Below, one piece after another: positions 43,301 to 45,536 of a stretch of DNA of 64,000 nucleotides. Source of the stretch: Plazaster borealis (Eukaryota > Echinodermata > Asteroidea > Forcipulatida > Labidiasteridae); NCBI GenBank assembly GCA_021014325.1, contig CM037467.1, forward strand, positions 3,720,001-3,784,000, read 5' to 3'. The position numbers and the translations under genes are program-made. The first letter of the stretch is position 1, and each line of letters opens with the position of its first letter. The notes beneath the pieces are model-generated. The model was given only the letters and a program-made list of their open reading frames with translations. It was not told the DNA's origin and ran no database searches.

Positions 43301-45457
43301 GTGCCCTCCCTCCGTATCATAATCTATGGAAAGGGCACGTGCGCGCAGTAACTGGGGGATAGTTCATACAATGTAAGTCCATGTACAGATACAGGCCAGC
43401 TTTGATCATGACGACACAGCCCCTTTAAGCATACTGTACGTCTGTACATACATGTAATATGTACATATTTATGGCCTATATCAATTATGCATTTTAAATC
43501 CAAAAAAGACACATTATGTAGTAAGCATTGTTGTCTCACAACGTTACCAACATATTGATTTTATACAAATTCCATTTGTAAAGCCATAAATGAAAATTAT
43601 TCTCTGCTACGCGCTACAAGAATGTACTTTGTATGTAGGTAAACTACATACATGACATACAGACATTTCCCTGGGTCAGTACTTTGTGATGGGATAGAAT
43701 ATCAGTTGCTCATTGGCCCATCCTATGCGTCACGCCCACATTTTATACATGCGTTTTCCATTGTTTCATCATAATTTTTATCTCTAAGATGGCGTCAATA
43801 CATTTGGTCTATTCACAAATGGAAAGAATTGGCAAATTGACATGCCTTGTACATGATGCAGTACACTTGTACTGTACAATGCAAACTTCTAATGTCATTC
43901 CACTGCAACACCTACGGTTCCAAGTACTACAGGATTGAATTTCAACCAGCCTCCAAAATCAATAACTTCTTGACGCATCTTAAATGGCGATGTTATAGAA
44001 GTACCCGACTCAAATAATCTTGACTGCCATTATAGGCAGATTTCTGCGTGATAAATAAAACAACAAAAATTCTCTGTTTTGCCCCATATCTGGCCTTGGT
44101 GCCCCCTTACTTCTGATTATAGACCCTACATGTATGTATGATGTCATTTCAGTAGGGCGCCCTCGCCTAGAGGTCAAAAGGAGGTTGTTCATTGGCCAAA
44201 CCTGTGCGCCACGTGTACAAATATGTGCATTTTGATTGTTTCGTCATCGTTCTACCTCTAAGATGGCGGCTGGATGAAGTAAATGCATTTAGGTCTATTC
44301 TAATGGAAGTGTCATTTACTTCACGAAAAGTGGTACAGCCCTTTGGGAGTAAAAAAAAAAAGACGGCTTGTTCGAGAGACTGCTGTGAGCACCAGCCAGG
44401 CTCCACTCAAGTACACACGTACACTGCATGAATACCAATCGCAGCACAAGTTACGACAACAGACTGTCTCTAACTAGGACTGAGACTGGAAGTGGTTTCC
44501 ACTTCTGAACCCAAACGGTCCCCAAAGGGCTTTGATTACCGCGGCAAATTTACTATGGACAAATTCTATACACAAGTGCAGTTTGGATTGAGCCCCCCAG
44601 CTGTTGCGGTCCAGTAGACATTCTGCGGTTGGTTCAAGTTCAAGAAGAATGAAGTGCACAGACAGGGCTCATATCTTTTGTGCAATAATGGGTCATTATT
44701 ACCGTTGGAAGTTTGCACAAATTCATCAGACACCGAAGTTGGACAACAGAGAGGTGCATGATATTGAAAACCCTTCCACTACTCTTGGTAACATTTTCCA
44801 GTGAGTTGACCAACCATTTGAAACCATTCAAAAGTGTGGAACTGGGCACTGAACTAAATATCACATGATGTCAAATTGTAGACTGGTTTATCGGACAGTA
44901 TAATTCAAACAATGTCATGTGGATGGTATTAAATGGTCAGACAGTAGTATGGTTACTACAGGGTTGGGGTAAGTTAGGGTTACTGTACATTTTGGGGATC
45001 AGGTTGGTTCAGTGGTTTCTTTCCCTGCTTTCACTTCTTTGGACCCCGGTTCAAATCCCACCTCACCTCAGACCAGAGTCTAACATGTGGATTGGGTTTT
45101 CAGTACCTACCTAATTGCATGGGTTTTCTCAATTTGGGGCTTTCCTCCCACGTCTAAAACTGAGCATTTCCTATTCAGTCTGTTATTGGCGCTAATTGTG
45201 TTGCTGGATGTGTAATAAAATAAATACAGTATAATAAAATAAATGTGTACACTGTACAAGGCCTTGAGTTTTAGACCAAGGCCAGTGCAAATTACACCAA
45301 CTGACTGGGCACCACCACTCACCTCAATCTCAAAGATCTCTTCCGTGTCGTCAAGGAAACCGACATAACACCGCATCTTCCTCTCCTGTTTCTCCCGAGC
45401 GATCTCATTGGCTCGGACATTGTAGGAGCCGCTGGAAGCTCGCAGGCGTCGTGACAT
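171..45457 (-). CDS. PTPN4: PTPN3/PTPN4-type FERM tyrosine phosphatase, N-terminal 275 codons in seven exons (3' part beyond the window)
   Basis: Joined exons give 275 uninterrupted codons. Residues 1-28 are a basic leader containing [13 protein letters not shown], which closely resembles the vertebrate PTPN4 and fly Ptpmeg N-terminus. FERM F1 starts near residue 29 ([10 protein letters not shown]), F2 spans about 115-215, and F3 begins near 228. Both FERM signatures are present: W-L-x3-K-x-I-x2-Q ending in FFVSD across exons 2-3, and H-x9-D-A-x3-F-L-x2-V-x2-L-x2-Y-G-V-D across exons 5-6. Known members are cytosolic/cortical phosphatases with FERM-FA-PDZ-PTP order. FERM targets them to membrane-cytoskeleton sites, and the catalytic domain is not in this window. 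Protein 4.1, FRMD and EPB41L proteins share the fold, but the leader and exon-6/7 segments fit PTPN3/4 best. Invertebrates usually have one copy, so PTPN4 here stands for the undivided PTPN3/PTPN4 ortholog. Confidence 0.87.
333..375 (-). repeat. Retroelement 3' tail (GCGCTATATAAGAACC + ATT-type microsatellite)
   Basis: The minus strand reads GTGCGCTATATAAGAACC followed by AGTATTACTATTATTGTT. This resembles the common end of truncated CR1/L2-type LINEs or LINE-tailed SINEs: a short conserved 3' sequence plus a short-unit tail. The tail runs directly into the TTTTCTTCAG acceptor of exon 7. Confidence 0.55.
453..779. mobile_element. TTAA-MITE, left end missing
   Basis: Matches the intact copy at 56932-57306 over most of its length (AACCTGTGAAAATTTC, GTCCACGCAG, ACCAAACGTGTACGATGCC). 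The centre has a perfect hairpin, CTGAGAAGCGTTACG / CATAACGCTTCTCAG type (about 581-609). The left TIR is absent and the right end is degenerate. Confidence 0.65.
880..1075 (-). mobile_element. tRNA-derived SINE (Leu/Ser-like head), partial
   Basis: The minus strand reads GGCATGGCCAAGCAGTCTAA, a long variable-arm region, then GTGTGGGATCGATTCCTGTG. This is an A-box/B-box layout like a tRNA with a long variable arm. It is followed by the GACACTTAACCATAATTGTT-like body shared with the copies at 6.7, 36.4, 40.2 and 52.3 kb. Confidence 0.65.
1178..1412. repeat. Diverged direct duplication carrying CCAAT and TGACGTCA boxes
   Basis: Two about 65-bp segments (from 1178 and 1348) share AGCCAATGAWAGGTCTTCCT, a TTGACCTCA half-site region and CTTGTGACGTCATATGCAAG. 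Full-length CRE/ATF sites sit at 1229-1236 and 1389-1396, CCAAT boxes at 1180 and 1350. A related reversed segment is at 44140-44200, so this belongs to a dispersed repeat. Confidence 0.55.
1455..1749. mobile_element. GGGCCCAATTTCAT foldback MITE, with a partial tandem unit
   Basis: Core copy 1578-1749 starts CAGGGCCCCACTGCTTGG and ends TTAAATTGGGCCCAG. The interior has paired TTGCTAAGCAA-type stems. A partial copy of the same interior precedes it (1455-1577). This is one of more than ten copies in the window of this palindromic family. Confidence 0.7.
2435..2522 (-). CDS. PTPN4: Coding exon 6 (codons 195-224), end of FERM F2
   Basis: Acceptor ATCTGTAG|C at 2523/2522, donor GCAAGG|GTAAAT at 2435/2434; it enters in phase 2 and leaves in phase 0. 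It encodes [20 protein letters not shown] followed by [13 protein letters not shown] and YGVDF sit exactly where FERM signature 2 requires them. Confidence 0.88.
2600..2781. mobile_element. GGGCCCAATTTCAT foldback MITE
   Basis: Ends CAGGGTCCGATTTCATATAG and GCTCTATGAAATTGGGCCCC form terminal inverted repeats. The interior carries GCTTACCAGATTAAGGTTAC and TTTCTGCCAAGCAGAAA, as in other copies. About 180 bp. Confidence 0.75.
3001..3465. repeat. Interspersed repeat split by a later insertion
   Basis: 3001-3082 plus 3431-3465 together match, in reverse orientation, the unbroken copy around 31225-31330 (CAGGCAAGATACTACACAGG region). The break coincides exactly with the insertion at 3083-3424. Confidence 0.65.
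3083..3424 (-). mobile_element. Short retroelement insertion (342 bp) flanked by GATACT
   Basis: Direct repeats GATACT occur at 3077-3082 and 3425-3430, and the paralogous copy at 31.2 kb holds a single GATACT. In minus orientation the insert starts ATGTGCGCTTTAATAGC and ends ATATAAGAACCAAGTATTTA, resembling the tail at 333-375. I read it as a 5'-truncated LINE or SINE; no protein fragment is visible. Confidence 0.6.
4155..4353. mobile_element. GGGCCCAATTTCAT foldback MITE
   Basis: About 200 bp with inverted ends CTGGGCCTAATTTCATAGAG and CTCTATGAAATTGGGCCAG. The adjacent stem TGCTTATAAGCA / TGCTTAAGCA is also paired. One of the best-preserved copies. Confidence 0.8.
4484..4604 (-). CDS. PTPN4: Coding exon 5 (codons 155-195), FERM F2
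   Basis: Acceptor CCCCTTTCAG|CT at 4605/4604, donor AACTT|GTAAGT at 4484/4483; it enters in phase 1 and leaves in phase 2. The peptide reads (A)[18 protein letters not shown] then [28 protein letters not shown] is a hallmark of FERM F2. The histidine in HKAN opens FERM signature 2, which continues in exon 6. Confidence 0.88.
4736..4932. mobile_element. MITE with 6-bp target duplication (copy 1)
   Basis: 197 bp; ends TAGAGCTGCCAACATT and GAGTTGGCAGCTCTA. Direct repeats AGATTG at 4730-4735 and 4933-4938. Internal CAGGGAGAT words are shared with copy 2 at 21393-21588. Confidence 0.8.
5271..5561. mobile_element. GGGCCCAATTTCAT foldback MITE, extended variant
   Basis: Starts TGGGCTCAATTTCATAAAGC and ends CAGGAAATTGGGCCTGG. 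An extra inner arm (CACTGCTTACCGCATAAG ... CTGTGGTAAGCAG) resembles the element at 35723-35835, so this may be a fusion or a nested pair. Confidence 0.65.
5661..5713 (-). CDS. PTPN4: Coding exon 4 (53-nt microexon, codons 137-155), FERM F2
   Basis: Only 53 nt, so open-reading-frame lists miss it. Acceptor CTTACAG|A at 5714/5713 and donor CAAG|GTTAGT at 5661/5660. It supplies [18 protein letters not shown], the conserved F2 helix, and links exon 3 (phase 2) to exon 5 (phase 1) without a frame break. The upstream intron is 21.2 kb. Confidence 0.88.
6280..6570 (+). mobile_element. tRNA-like SINE unit with upstream leader (copy 1)
   Basis: GCATCCCCTTAAGGTGATCC (6332) begins a leader of about 145 bp ending GACTGCCAACAT. 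Then comes a degraded tRNA-like region, GGGCTACAAAGCTCAATTGG ... GGTCGCAGGTTCAAGTCC, followed by CAATTTTTCTTTGTTCAACC. The A- and B-box regions are recognisable but the acceptor stem is not. Same order as at 13.4-13.8 kb. Confidence 0.65.
6671..7008 (-). mobile_element. tRNA-Leu-like SINE
   Basis: In minus orientation: TTGGCCGAGCAGTTAAGAGC, an anticodon region ACTCAAGG, a long variable arm, GTGTGGGTTCGAGTCCCAGT, then a body of about 250 bp ending near CTTGGTTTCATTACCAG. Copies at 36.4, 40.2 and 52.3 kb share the head or body. Confidence 0.75.
7415..8861. repeat. 84/85-bp minisatellite array, about 16 units of two subtypes
   Basis: Each unit begins TGCGGTGACAATTTAAACTT and contains GAGCAACTCAAGTTGTAGAC. 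The 85-bp type ends CAGAACCTTGGTTCC or CAGAGACTCGGTTCT; the 84-bp type ends AAATCAGAGACTCAGTTC. The subtypes occur in alternating blocks, with a broken unit near 8433-8500 and a decayed end after 8790. An 84-bp unit keeps one frame open by arithmetic, so the apparent 147-codon frame is not evidence of coding. Confidence 0.95.
9479..9857. mobile_element. TTAA-MITE, CAGTGGACACTATTGGTAAT family
   Basis: 379 bp between TTAA at 9475-9478 and 9858-9861. Ends AGGCAGTGGACACTATTGG and CCAATAGTGTCCACTGTCT are inverted repeats. A central hairpin arises from CGAGACCTCAAAATTAG / GAGGTCTCGAAATC. Near-identical interior to 15738-16112. Confidence 0.88.
10165..10360. repeat. Repeat with TTCACACT / CCTGGGGATT motifs
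   Basis: Shares TTCACACTTGAAGCAAAAGA, ACTCAGTAAG...TAACTAC and TTAACCCTACTCC order with 19600-19885 and, at one end, 56575-56670. Probably an eroded TIR element whose better copy is at 19.6 kb. Confidence 0.5.
10941..11209. mobile_element. GGGCCCAATTTCAT foldback MITE, diverged
   Basis: Starts TAGGGCCAATTTCATAGCGC and ends GCAGCTCTATGATTGAAACT CGGCCCAG. The centre (11050-11150) is not shared with other copies. Confidence 0.6.
11631..12040. repeat. 206-bp direct tandem duplication of a TIR-type repeat
   Basis: Units from 11631 and 11837 share GTGCATCYTCTAYAGTTTAA, CCGGAGAGGT, CACCTCAGCG and CATTCACCAGCCTCA with about 90% identity by eye. A diverged third copy is at 22710-22850. Related inverted ends occur at 34054 and 34395. 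Confidence 0.8.
12055..12419. mobile_element. TTAA-MITE, diverged
   Basis: 365 bp between TTAA at 12051-12054 and 12420-12423. The interior follows the 9.5-kb element (CAACATATGCATAAAATAAC, TTGCAAGAA). The right end follows the 57-kb family (ACCAAACGTGTACC). Central hairpin ATAAAAACTTCTTGCAAGAAGTTTTTAT. Confidence 0.75.
12495..12692. mobile_element. GGGCCCAATTTCAT foldback MITE
   Basis: Ends CAGGGCCCAATTTCAAAAAG and CTTTATGAAATTGGCCCAG. Interior GCTAAGCGAATTTCTTTGCT and GGTATTTTGGCTGGCAACC as in other copies. Confidence 0.75.
12693..12870. mobile_element. GTCCGCTGGC repeat, left end truncated
   Basis: Related to 33642-33909 and 54960-55179: AGCGGTCCAACTGGGCTAGT, GTGAAAAAGCTGGAGGACTA, GTTAAAGGCAAACCCTGG. 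Abuts the preceding foldback. Confidence 0.55.
13420..13810 (-). mobile_element. Tandem pair of tRNA-like SINE units
   Basis: In minus orientation: TTCAAGTCCCGCTCTAGTAA (end of one tRNA-like unit, about 13790), tail TTTTTCTTTGTTCAACC, CAGTAAGTTTCCC, leader GCATCCCCTTAATAAGG (13680) through GACTGCCAACATTAGG. A second tRNA-like region (GGTTCAAGTCCCACTCTTG, 13490) and its tail follow. The leader joins two tRNA-like parts head to tail. Confidence 0.7.
13826..14029. mobile_element. TTAA-MITE, right half
   Basis: CTGAGAAGCGTTACGCGTAACACTTCTCAG hairpin centre (13829-13858) and ACCAAACGTGTACGATGCCT end before TTAA at 14030-14033. The left half is missing; a SINE abuts the break. Confidence 0.7.
15151..15346. 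mobile_element. GGGCCCAATTTCAT foldback MITE
   Basis: 196 bp, ends CAGTGCCCAATTTCATAGAG and CTCTATGACATTGGGCCCTG. Close to the 2.6-kb and 20.2-kb copies inside. Confidence 0.8.
15564..16138. mobile_element. GGGCCCAATTTCAT foldback MITE interrupted by a TTAA-MITE
   Basis: Left part 15564-15737 begins CAGGGCCCAATTTCATAAAG; right part 16117-16138 ends CTTTATGAAATTGGGCCC. They rejoin at TTAA to restore the usual TTTTCTGCTTAAcAGC arm. The intruder is 15738-16112. Confidence 0.85.
15738..16112. mobile_element. TTAA-MITE nested in a foldback
   Basis: 375 bp between TTAA at 15734-15737 and 16113-16116. Inverted ends AGACAGTGTACACTATTGG / AGGCAGTGGACACTATTGG (two differences in the first 24). Central GAGACCTCAAGTTC / TTGAGGTCTC hairpin. 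Same family as 9479-9857. Confidence 0.9.
17040..17945. repeat. 36-bp minisatellite with higher-order spacer blocks
   Basis: Unit CTTGACATCACCTCACTGAC + CAGTCCAGTATCCCGG, 36 bp (some 33). Runs of units are punctuated five times by CCCTCCC-rich spacers containing CTTCAGAAGGACAGAGTCCT (from about 17069, 17260, 17634, 17750, 17834). The unit length is divisible by three, so both strands stay open; this is not coding evidence. Confidence 0.93.
18914..19146. mobile_element. GACCGCGTGAGGGCG-type MITE (copy 1)
   Basis: About 233 bp; ends CCAATTCGCCGTATTTTGAC and GGTCAAAAATATGGCCAATT are inverted repeats extending into GCGTGAGGGCG / CGCCCTCACG. Interior TGCATACAGGCAATTAAAAT is shared with 36531-36760 and 46417-46620. 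Confidence 0.82.
19600..19890. mobile_element. CCTGGGGAAA / TTCACACTTG repeat, best copy
   Basis: Contains CCCCAGGAAATTCCTGGAG, TTCACACTTGATTCAATTTTC, AACTATTTCCCGGGAAATGG and ends GTGTGAAAAG...GAATGTGAAAGGGGCT. Strongly palindromic around several CCCGGG/CCAGG stems. Related parts at 10165-10360 and 56575-56670. Confidence 0.6.
20191..20453. mobile_element. Foldback MITE with internal 118-bp duplication
   Basis: Starts TTGGCCCAATTTCATAGAGC. The block CAGCACAAAAAGAAG ... TGTGACTGGT occurs twice with a 118-bp period (20222 and 20340) and few differences. The right terminus is missing. Confidence 0.75.
20504..20935. mobile_element. GGACCGCAGGCCCGAGGCCAGTG-family element, worn
   Basis: ACTTGGCCGCAAGCCCGAGG at 20518, then TTTTTCAATTG, TCTGGTCCAGTAAATATTTT and the right end AAGTTTGAGCCCTGC. 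Same order as at 27181, 49317 and 59787; the left TIR is lost. Confidence 0.65.
21393..21588. mobile_element. MITE with 6-bp target duplication (copy 2)
   Basis: 196 bp; ends CAGAGCTGCCAACATTTG and AGTGGCAGCTCTG. Exact direct repeats GAAATG at 21387-21392 and 21589-21594. Collinear with 4736-4932 throughout. Confidence 0.85.
22710..22850. repeat. Diverged copy of the 11.6-12.0 kb repeat
   Basis: GTGCCCCCTACAAACTACCC, CCGGAAAGG, CAGCTCAGCGG, TTTGGACCTTTAAAT and CATTCACCAGTCTCA occur in the same order as in the 206-bp units. Confidence 0.6.
23968..24205 (+). pseudogene. 3' end of a CR1/L2-like LINE, reverse-transcriptase C-terminus
   Basis: Frame 24028-24123 reads [20 protein letters not shown] then 11 residues and TGA. 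With a one-base frame slip, [12 protein letters not shown] precedes it. This LPxxI...SLxxFKxxLKTFLF arrangement is the usual C-terminal end of CR1/L2-type non-LTR polymerases. Downstream GCGCCTTAGG...GGACAGATATTTGTGC resembles their 3' UTR. Only the end is present, as expected of 5' truncation. Confidence 0.7.
24391..24424. repeat. (GTT)n microsatellite
   Basis: About eight GTT units inside one array unit; it separates recognisable landmarks of the larger tandem repeat. A second GTTT run lies at 24558-24580. Confidence 0.9.
25312..25409. repeat. (AATC)n followed by (CAAA)n microsatellite
   Basis: About 14 AATC units with one variant (AATAAGTC), then CAAA/ACAA runs. Low-complexity peptide in one frame (repeated INQS) is an artefact. 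Confidence 0.93.
26108..26408. mobile_element. CAGGGTTCTCCCCA TIR element with 5-bp target duplication
   Basis: 301 bp; ends CAGGGTTCTCCCCATGCACA and CTGGGGAGAACCCTG are inverted repeats, flanked by CTATG on each side (26103-26107 and 26409-26413). Interior AAGCTAGCGTATCGGGTCGA. Diverged copies at 37255-37560, 56381-56585 and 59450-59653. CAGGG ends suggest hAT affinity. Confidence 0.8.
26913..27030 (-). CDS. PTPN4: Coding exon 3 (codons 98-137), F1/F2 junction of FERM
   Basis: Acceptor TACCTACCAG|GA at 27031/27030, donor GGAAG|GTGAGG at 26913/26912; it enters in phase 1 and leaves in phase 2. Key peptide [20 protein letters not shown] then [10 protein letters not shown]. This is the FERM signature-1 end and the first F2 helices, nearly identical to vertebrate PTPN4 as I recall it ([20 protein letters not shown]). 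Confidence 0.88.
27181..27561. mobile_element. CAGGGCTCGAA TIR element (copy B)
   Basis: 381 bp; starts CAGGGCTCGAAAGTTACACT and ends AATTTTGAGCCCTG. The left body is GGACCGCAGGCCCGAGGCCA, the right body TTACAAGCCCTGCAGTCTTG. No clear target duplication. Confidence 0.78.
28366..28588. repeat. 21-bp minisatellite plus G16 tract beside the exon-2 donor
   Basis: About nine units of GGGGCACCAAGGCCAAGACC-type sequence (21 bp), ending in 16 G (28573-28588). It lies within intron 2, 45-270 nt downstream of the donor at 28633, G-rich on the template strand. Open frames on both strands reflect the 21-bp period. Confidence 0.9.
28634..28790 (-). CDS. PTPN4: Coding exon 2 (codons 46-97 plus one base), FERM F1 lobe
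   Basis: Acceptor TTCATGCAG|AGG at 28791/28790, phase 0. The peptide opens [18 protein letters not shown] and contains DYFGLRYSD and [13 protein letters not shown]. These are the ubiquitin-like F1 core and the start of FERM signature 1. The donor AAAG|GTCAGG is weaker than consensus. It is chosen because it alone gives phase 1 and a continuous KGPMY junction with exon 3. A 21-bp minisatellite and a G16 tract begin about 45 nt into the next intron. Confidence 0.87.
29107..29478. mobile_element. Mariner-like MITE filled with AATTGG repeats
   Basis: Ends TCCCTTACCAAAAT and ATTTTGGTAAGGGG are inverted repeats flanked by TA (29105-29106, 29479-29480). The interior is a decayed series of CCAATTGG / TTGGAATT words that pair across the centre. 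TA duplication and CCCTTACC ends suit Tc1/mariner-type elements. Confidence 0.75.
29626..30032. repeat. Degenerate tandem repeat, about 100-130 bp, four units
   Basis: The recurring order CCCTCCTAC, GACCAATCAAT, TTCACTGTGGTTTTGAAT, GTGGTGAATGC, CTACACAGTACACAG starts near 29626, 29745, 29841 and 29970. Confidence 0.75.
30672..30857. mobile_element. Pogo/Tigger-like MITE
   Basis: 186 bp flanked by TA (30670-30671, 30858-30859). Ends CAGTCGACTCTCGTTATAAC and TTATAACGAGAATTGACTG. The CAGTnrACTCTCGTTATAAC terminus with TA duplication is the classic pogo pattern. No transposase remains. Confidence 0.85.
30895..30970 (+). mobile_element. tRNA-like SINE fragment
   Basis: CTGGTCCTCGCAGTTAAGAC then CCATGGGTTCGAATCCATCC resemble A- and B-box regions of a tRNA-derived SINE. 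No acceptor stem closes, so it is not called a tRNA gene. Confidence 0.5.
31160..31335. repeat. Interspersed repeat, unbroken copy of the 3.0-kb repeat
   Basis: The minus strand contains AACGAGTGACCTTG, TGGCAGGCAAGATACTACAC and AGGTCATATGGG, collinear with 3001-3082 + 3431-3465. It shows the pre-insertion state. Confidence 0.65.
31575..31765 (-). repeat. Possible LINE/SINE 3' region
   Basis: TTTCAATCAATCAACATTTATTTCC has the look of a reverse-oriented retroelement tail, with TTGATTAGTTAACAGAG following. A similar start, TTCAATTCAATTCAAGGTAT, is at 6015. No open frame supports this. Confidence 0.35.
31960..32130. repeat. Interspersed repeat shared with 53925-54100
   Basis: CCACCTTTTGATAACCCCTGG, ATTATAGATTTCAAGG and GCAGACATAAAAAGGTC occur in the same order in both places with about 75-80% identity by eye. 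Class unknown. Confidence 0.6.
32822..33240. mobile_element. TTAA-MITE, AGGGTCATA family
   Basis: Starts after TTAA (32818-32821) with GGGAGGGTCAATAGATTAG. The interior (TTTCAGCTGAATATAGTTTC, GAATCCATCCACGTTTAGCG) matches 61439-61866 and the left part of 38658-39705. The right end is degraded near GGATCATTACCAAAGTATGA. Confidence 0.75.
33642..33909. mobile_element. CAGCGTTCTCCCTTAAC repeat (copy B)
   Basis: Begins CAGCGTTCTCCCTCAACAGC and ends GCTAAGGGCAAACACTG. The internal motif GTCCGCTGGCCAAATGCCAG is related to GTGAAAAAGCTGGCGGACTT on the other arm. Copies at 35485-35660, 54494-54690, 54960-55179. CAG...CTG termini hint at hAT. Confidence 0.7.
34054..34435. mobile_element. TIR element with CTACAGTTTACC ends
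   Basis: Left CGATTCACAACACAGAGCCC GCTACAGTTTG pairs with right AAACTGTAGAGGGTGCACTG...GCGAATCAC. The ends resemble GTGCATCYTCTAYAGTTTAA of the 11.6-kb repeat, so this may be a longer relative. The interior is not recognised. Confidence 0.55.
35245..35442. mobile_element. GGGCCCAATTTCAT foldback MITE
   Basis: Ends CCTGGGCCCAATTTCATAGA and TCCATGAAATTGGGCCCTGG; interior GCTAAGCAGAAATGAGCAGG as elsewhere. Confidence 0.8.
35485..35660. mobile_element. GTCCGCTGGC repeat (copy C)
   Basis: GTTCTCCCTTAACAGTGGCC at the left and AAAGTTAAGGGCAAACCCTG at the right. Shorter than copy B, lacking part of the left arm. Confidence 0.65.
35723..35835. mobile_element. GGGCCCAATTTCA element, short variant
   Basis: CTGGGCCCAATTTCACGGCG followed by GCTTACCACAGAATTCTGC and mirrored GTAACATTCTGCGGTAAGC. 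The arms pair. Related to the inner arm of the 5.3-kb element. Confidence 0.55.
36255..36512 (-). mobile_element. tRNA-Leu(CAA)-like SINE
   Basis: In minus orientation: ACGGCCGAGCGGATAAGAGC, anticodon-loop ACTCAAG, long variable arm, AGAGGTTCGAGTCCCGG, then CTTGTGTCCTTAAGCAAGAC and a body containing CTGGAAGCCTGTCCAGG. Best-preserved head of the family, still without a closing acceptor stem. Confidence 0.75.
36531..36760. mobile_element. GACCGCGTGAGGGCG-type MITE (copy 2)
   Basis: 230 bp, inverted relative to copy 1. Ends CCAATTGACCATATTTTTGA and TCAAAAATATGGCGAATT. About 85% identical in the interior by eye. Confidence 0.82.
37255..37560. mobile_element. CAGGGTTCTCCCCA-family element, diverged copy
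   Basis: GCATGCACAAGCTAGTGTATCGGG at the left, GATAAAACCATTTAGAATAC in the middle and AATCCTGGGGACAACCTTA at the right keep the order of 26108-26408. TIRs are eroded. Confidence 0.65.
38925..39105. mobile_element. TTAA-MITE right-half fragment (56.9-kb family)
   Basis: Perfect hairpin AATCTGAGAAACGATTCATG / CATGAATCGTTTCTCAGATT, then ATTACTTCAAAGGGATTTC and CACCAAGTAAATTTTTATGG as in 57.1-57.3 kb. Confidence 0.65.
39111..39630. repeat. Long foldback with a tRNA-like centre, broken by a MITE
   Basis: Left arm 39141-39183 and right arm 39251-39293 match 42 of 43 in inverted order (TAAGCACTGTATACTCACTA...). Between them a tRNA-like GGGTTTGAATCCCACCC (minus strand). The arms continue to 39111 on the left and, after the MITE, from 39602 on the right. 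Confidence 0.88.
39295..39601. mobile_element. PiggyBac-like MITE (307 bp) with perfect TIRs and TTAA duplication
   Basis: TIR CCCTTTAGAGACCAT at 39295-39309 and its exact complement at 39587-39601. TTAA at 39291-39294 and 39602-39605. CCCT termini plus TTAA are the piggyBac hallmark. The opposite foldback arm preserves the empty TTAA site at 39140-39143. Confidence 0.93.
40168..40470 (-). mobile_element. tRNA-Leu-like SINE, head truncated
   Basis: Body TCTGGTAATGAAAACCAAGG ... AGCAATTATGGTAAAGT is collinear with 6671-7008. The tRNA-like head is mostly gone after CAGGACCTGAATCCACAC. Confidence 0.7.
41235..41520 (-). repeat. Interspersed repeat (inverted relative to 48.7-49.0 kb)
   Basis: The minus strand has TTTAAGCTGCATACGTCAAG, CGCTCGTGGAATAC, AAGCGCTATATCTTTCTGTA, TGTGTGATAACTAATAATTA and GGGTTGTGCATTTATTTTCC. 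The same order is found on the plus strand at 48735-48945. Confidence 0.7.
42191..42598. mobile_element. TTAA-MITE, 9.5-kb family, diverged
   Basis: TTAA at 42187-42190 and 42599-42602. Ends AGGCAGGGTGTACTTTTGG and AAAGTATAGCCTGCCTTG. Interior TGCAACTTAAATGCCCAATT and ATGCATATTTTGG echo 9479-9857. Confidence 0.75.
42712..42830 (-). mobile_element. tRNA-like SINE copy with conserved upstream leader end
   Basis: In minus orientation: GGAGACCGCCAACATACATG, then GGGCTAGATAGCTCAGTTGA TAGAGCGCC, ACATTAAACC, and GTTGGTTCAAATCCGGC (a pairing T-arm). The D-arm and T-arm fold but the acceptor stem does not close and position 33 is C, so it is a SINE head, not a tRNA gene. Confidence 0.65.
43224..43424. 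mobile_element. TTAA-MITE with perfect 26-bp TIRs
   Basis: 201 bp between TTAA at 43220-43223 and 43425-43428. The first 26 bases (AGGGGCTGTGTCGTCATGAT...) match the last 26 exactly in reverse complement. Complementarity continues with mismatches to the centre, so the whole element folds on itself. The intact ends suggest recent insertion. Confidence 0.92.
43705..44310. repeat. Pair of related segments with ATTGG, TCATC and AAGATGGCG motifs
   Basis: 43705-43826 and 44183-44310 share TTGYTCATTGGCC, TTTTCCATTGTTTCATCAT / TTTTGATTGTTTCGTCAT, CTCTAAGATGGCG and GGTCTATTC. AAGATGGCGGC is the consensus YY1 site. 44140-44200 also matches, reversed, the CRE-bearing segment at 1.2 kb. Confidence 0.6.
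44996..45240 (+). mobile_element. tRNA-like SINE next to the exon-1 donor
   Basis: GATCAGGTTGGTTCAGTGG and ACCCCGGTTCAAATCCCACC mark A- and B-box regions. The body GTGGATTGGGTTTTCAGTAC ... CTCCCACGTCTAAAACTGA leads to an AATAAAATAAAT tail. It ends about 80 nt past the donor in intron 1. Confidence 0.7.
45323..45457 (-). CDS. PTPN4: Coding exon 1 (codons 1-45), start codon of the PTPN4-like gene
   Basis: ATG is at 45457-45455. An in-frame TAA at 45475-45473, six codons upstream, rules out a longer reading frame. The exon encodes the basic leader and first FERM strand, ending ...EIFEIE. The donor reads GAG|GTGAGT at 45323/45322, phase 0. It is followed by a 16.5-kb first intron, typical of a long regulatory first coding intron. 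Confidence 0.88.
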
Positions 45458-45536
45458 GGCCGTGTTTCCCTGTTAGCCGTCAGTAATGATCACACTGTTT
45501 CAGTCATTGTAATCACCCAGTGGTGTGGCTTGCAAT
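45458..45536 (-). other. PTPN4: 5' untranslated part of the start-codon exon
   Basis: Upstream of the ATG the minus strand reads back to CTCTCTCAACAG|ATTG, a good acceptor with AG at 45538-45537. This implies that the exon starts at 45536 and that at least one non-coding exon lies upstream. That exon was not found. Inference from one splice signal; transcription could instead start inside this stretch. Confidence 0.5.

Larger units (their letters stand above)
28791..45322 (-). other. Intron 1 of the PTPN4-like gene (16.5 kb)
   Basis: First coding intron, rich in TIR elements and SINEs (listed separately). Stretches about 34.45-35.2, 36.8-37.2, 37.6-38.6, 39.75-40.15 and 41.55-42.18 kb show no repeat or gene I can name. 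Regulatory elements could be present but cannot be told from this sequence alone. Confidence 0.75.
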
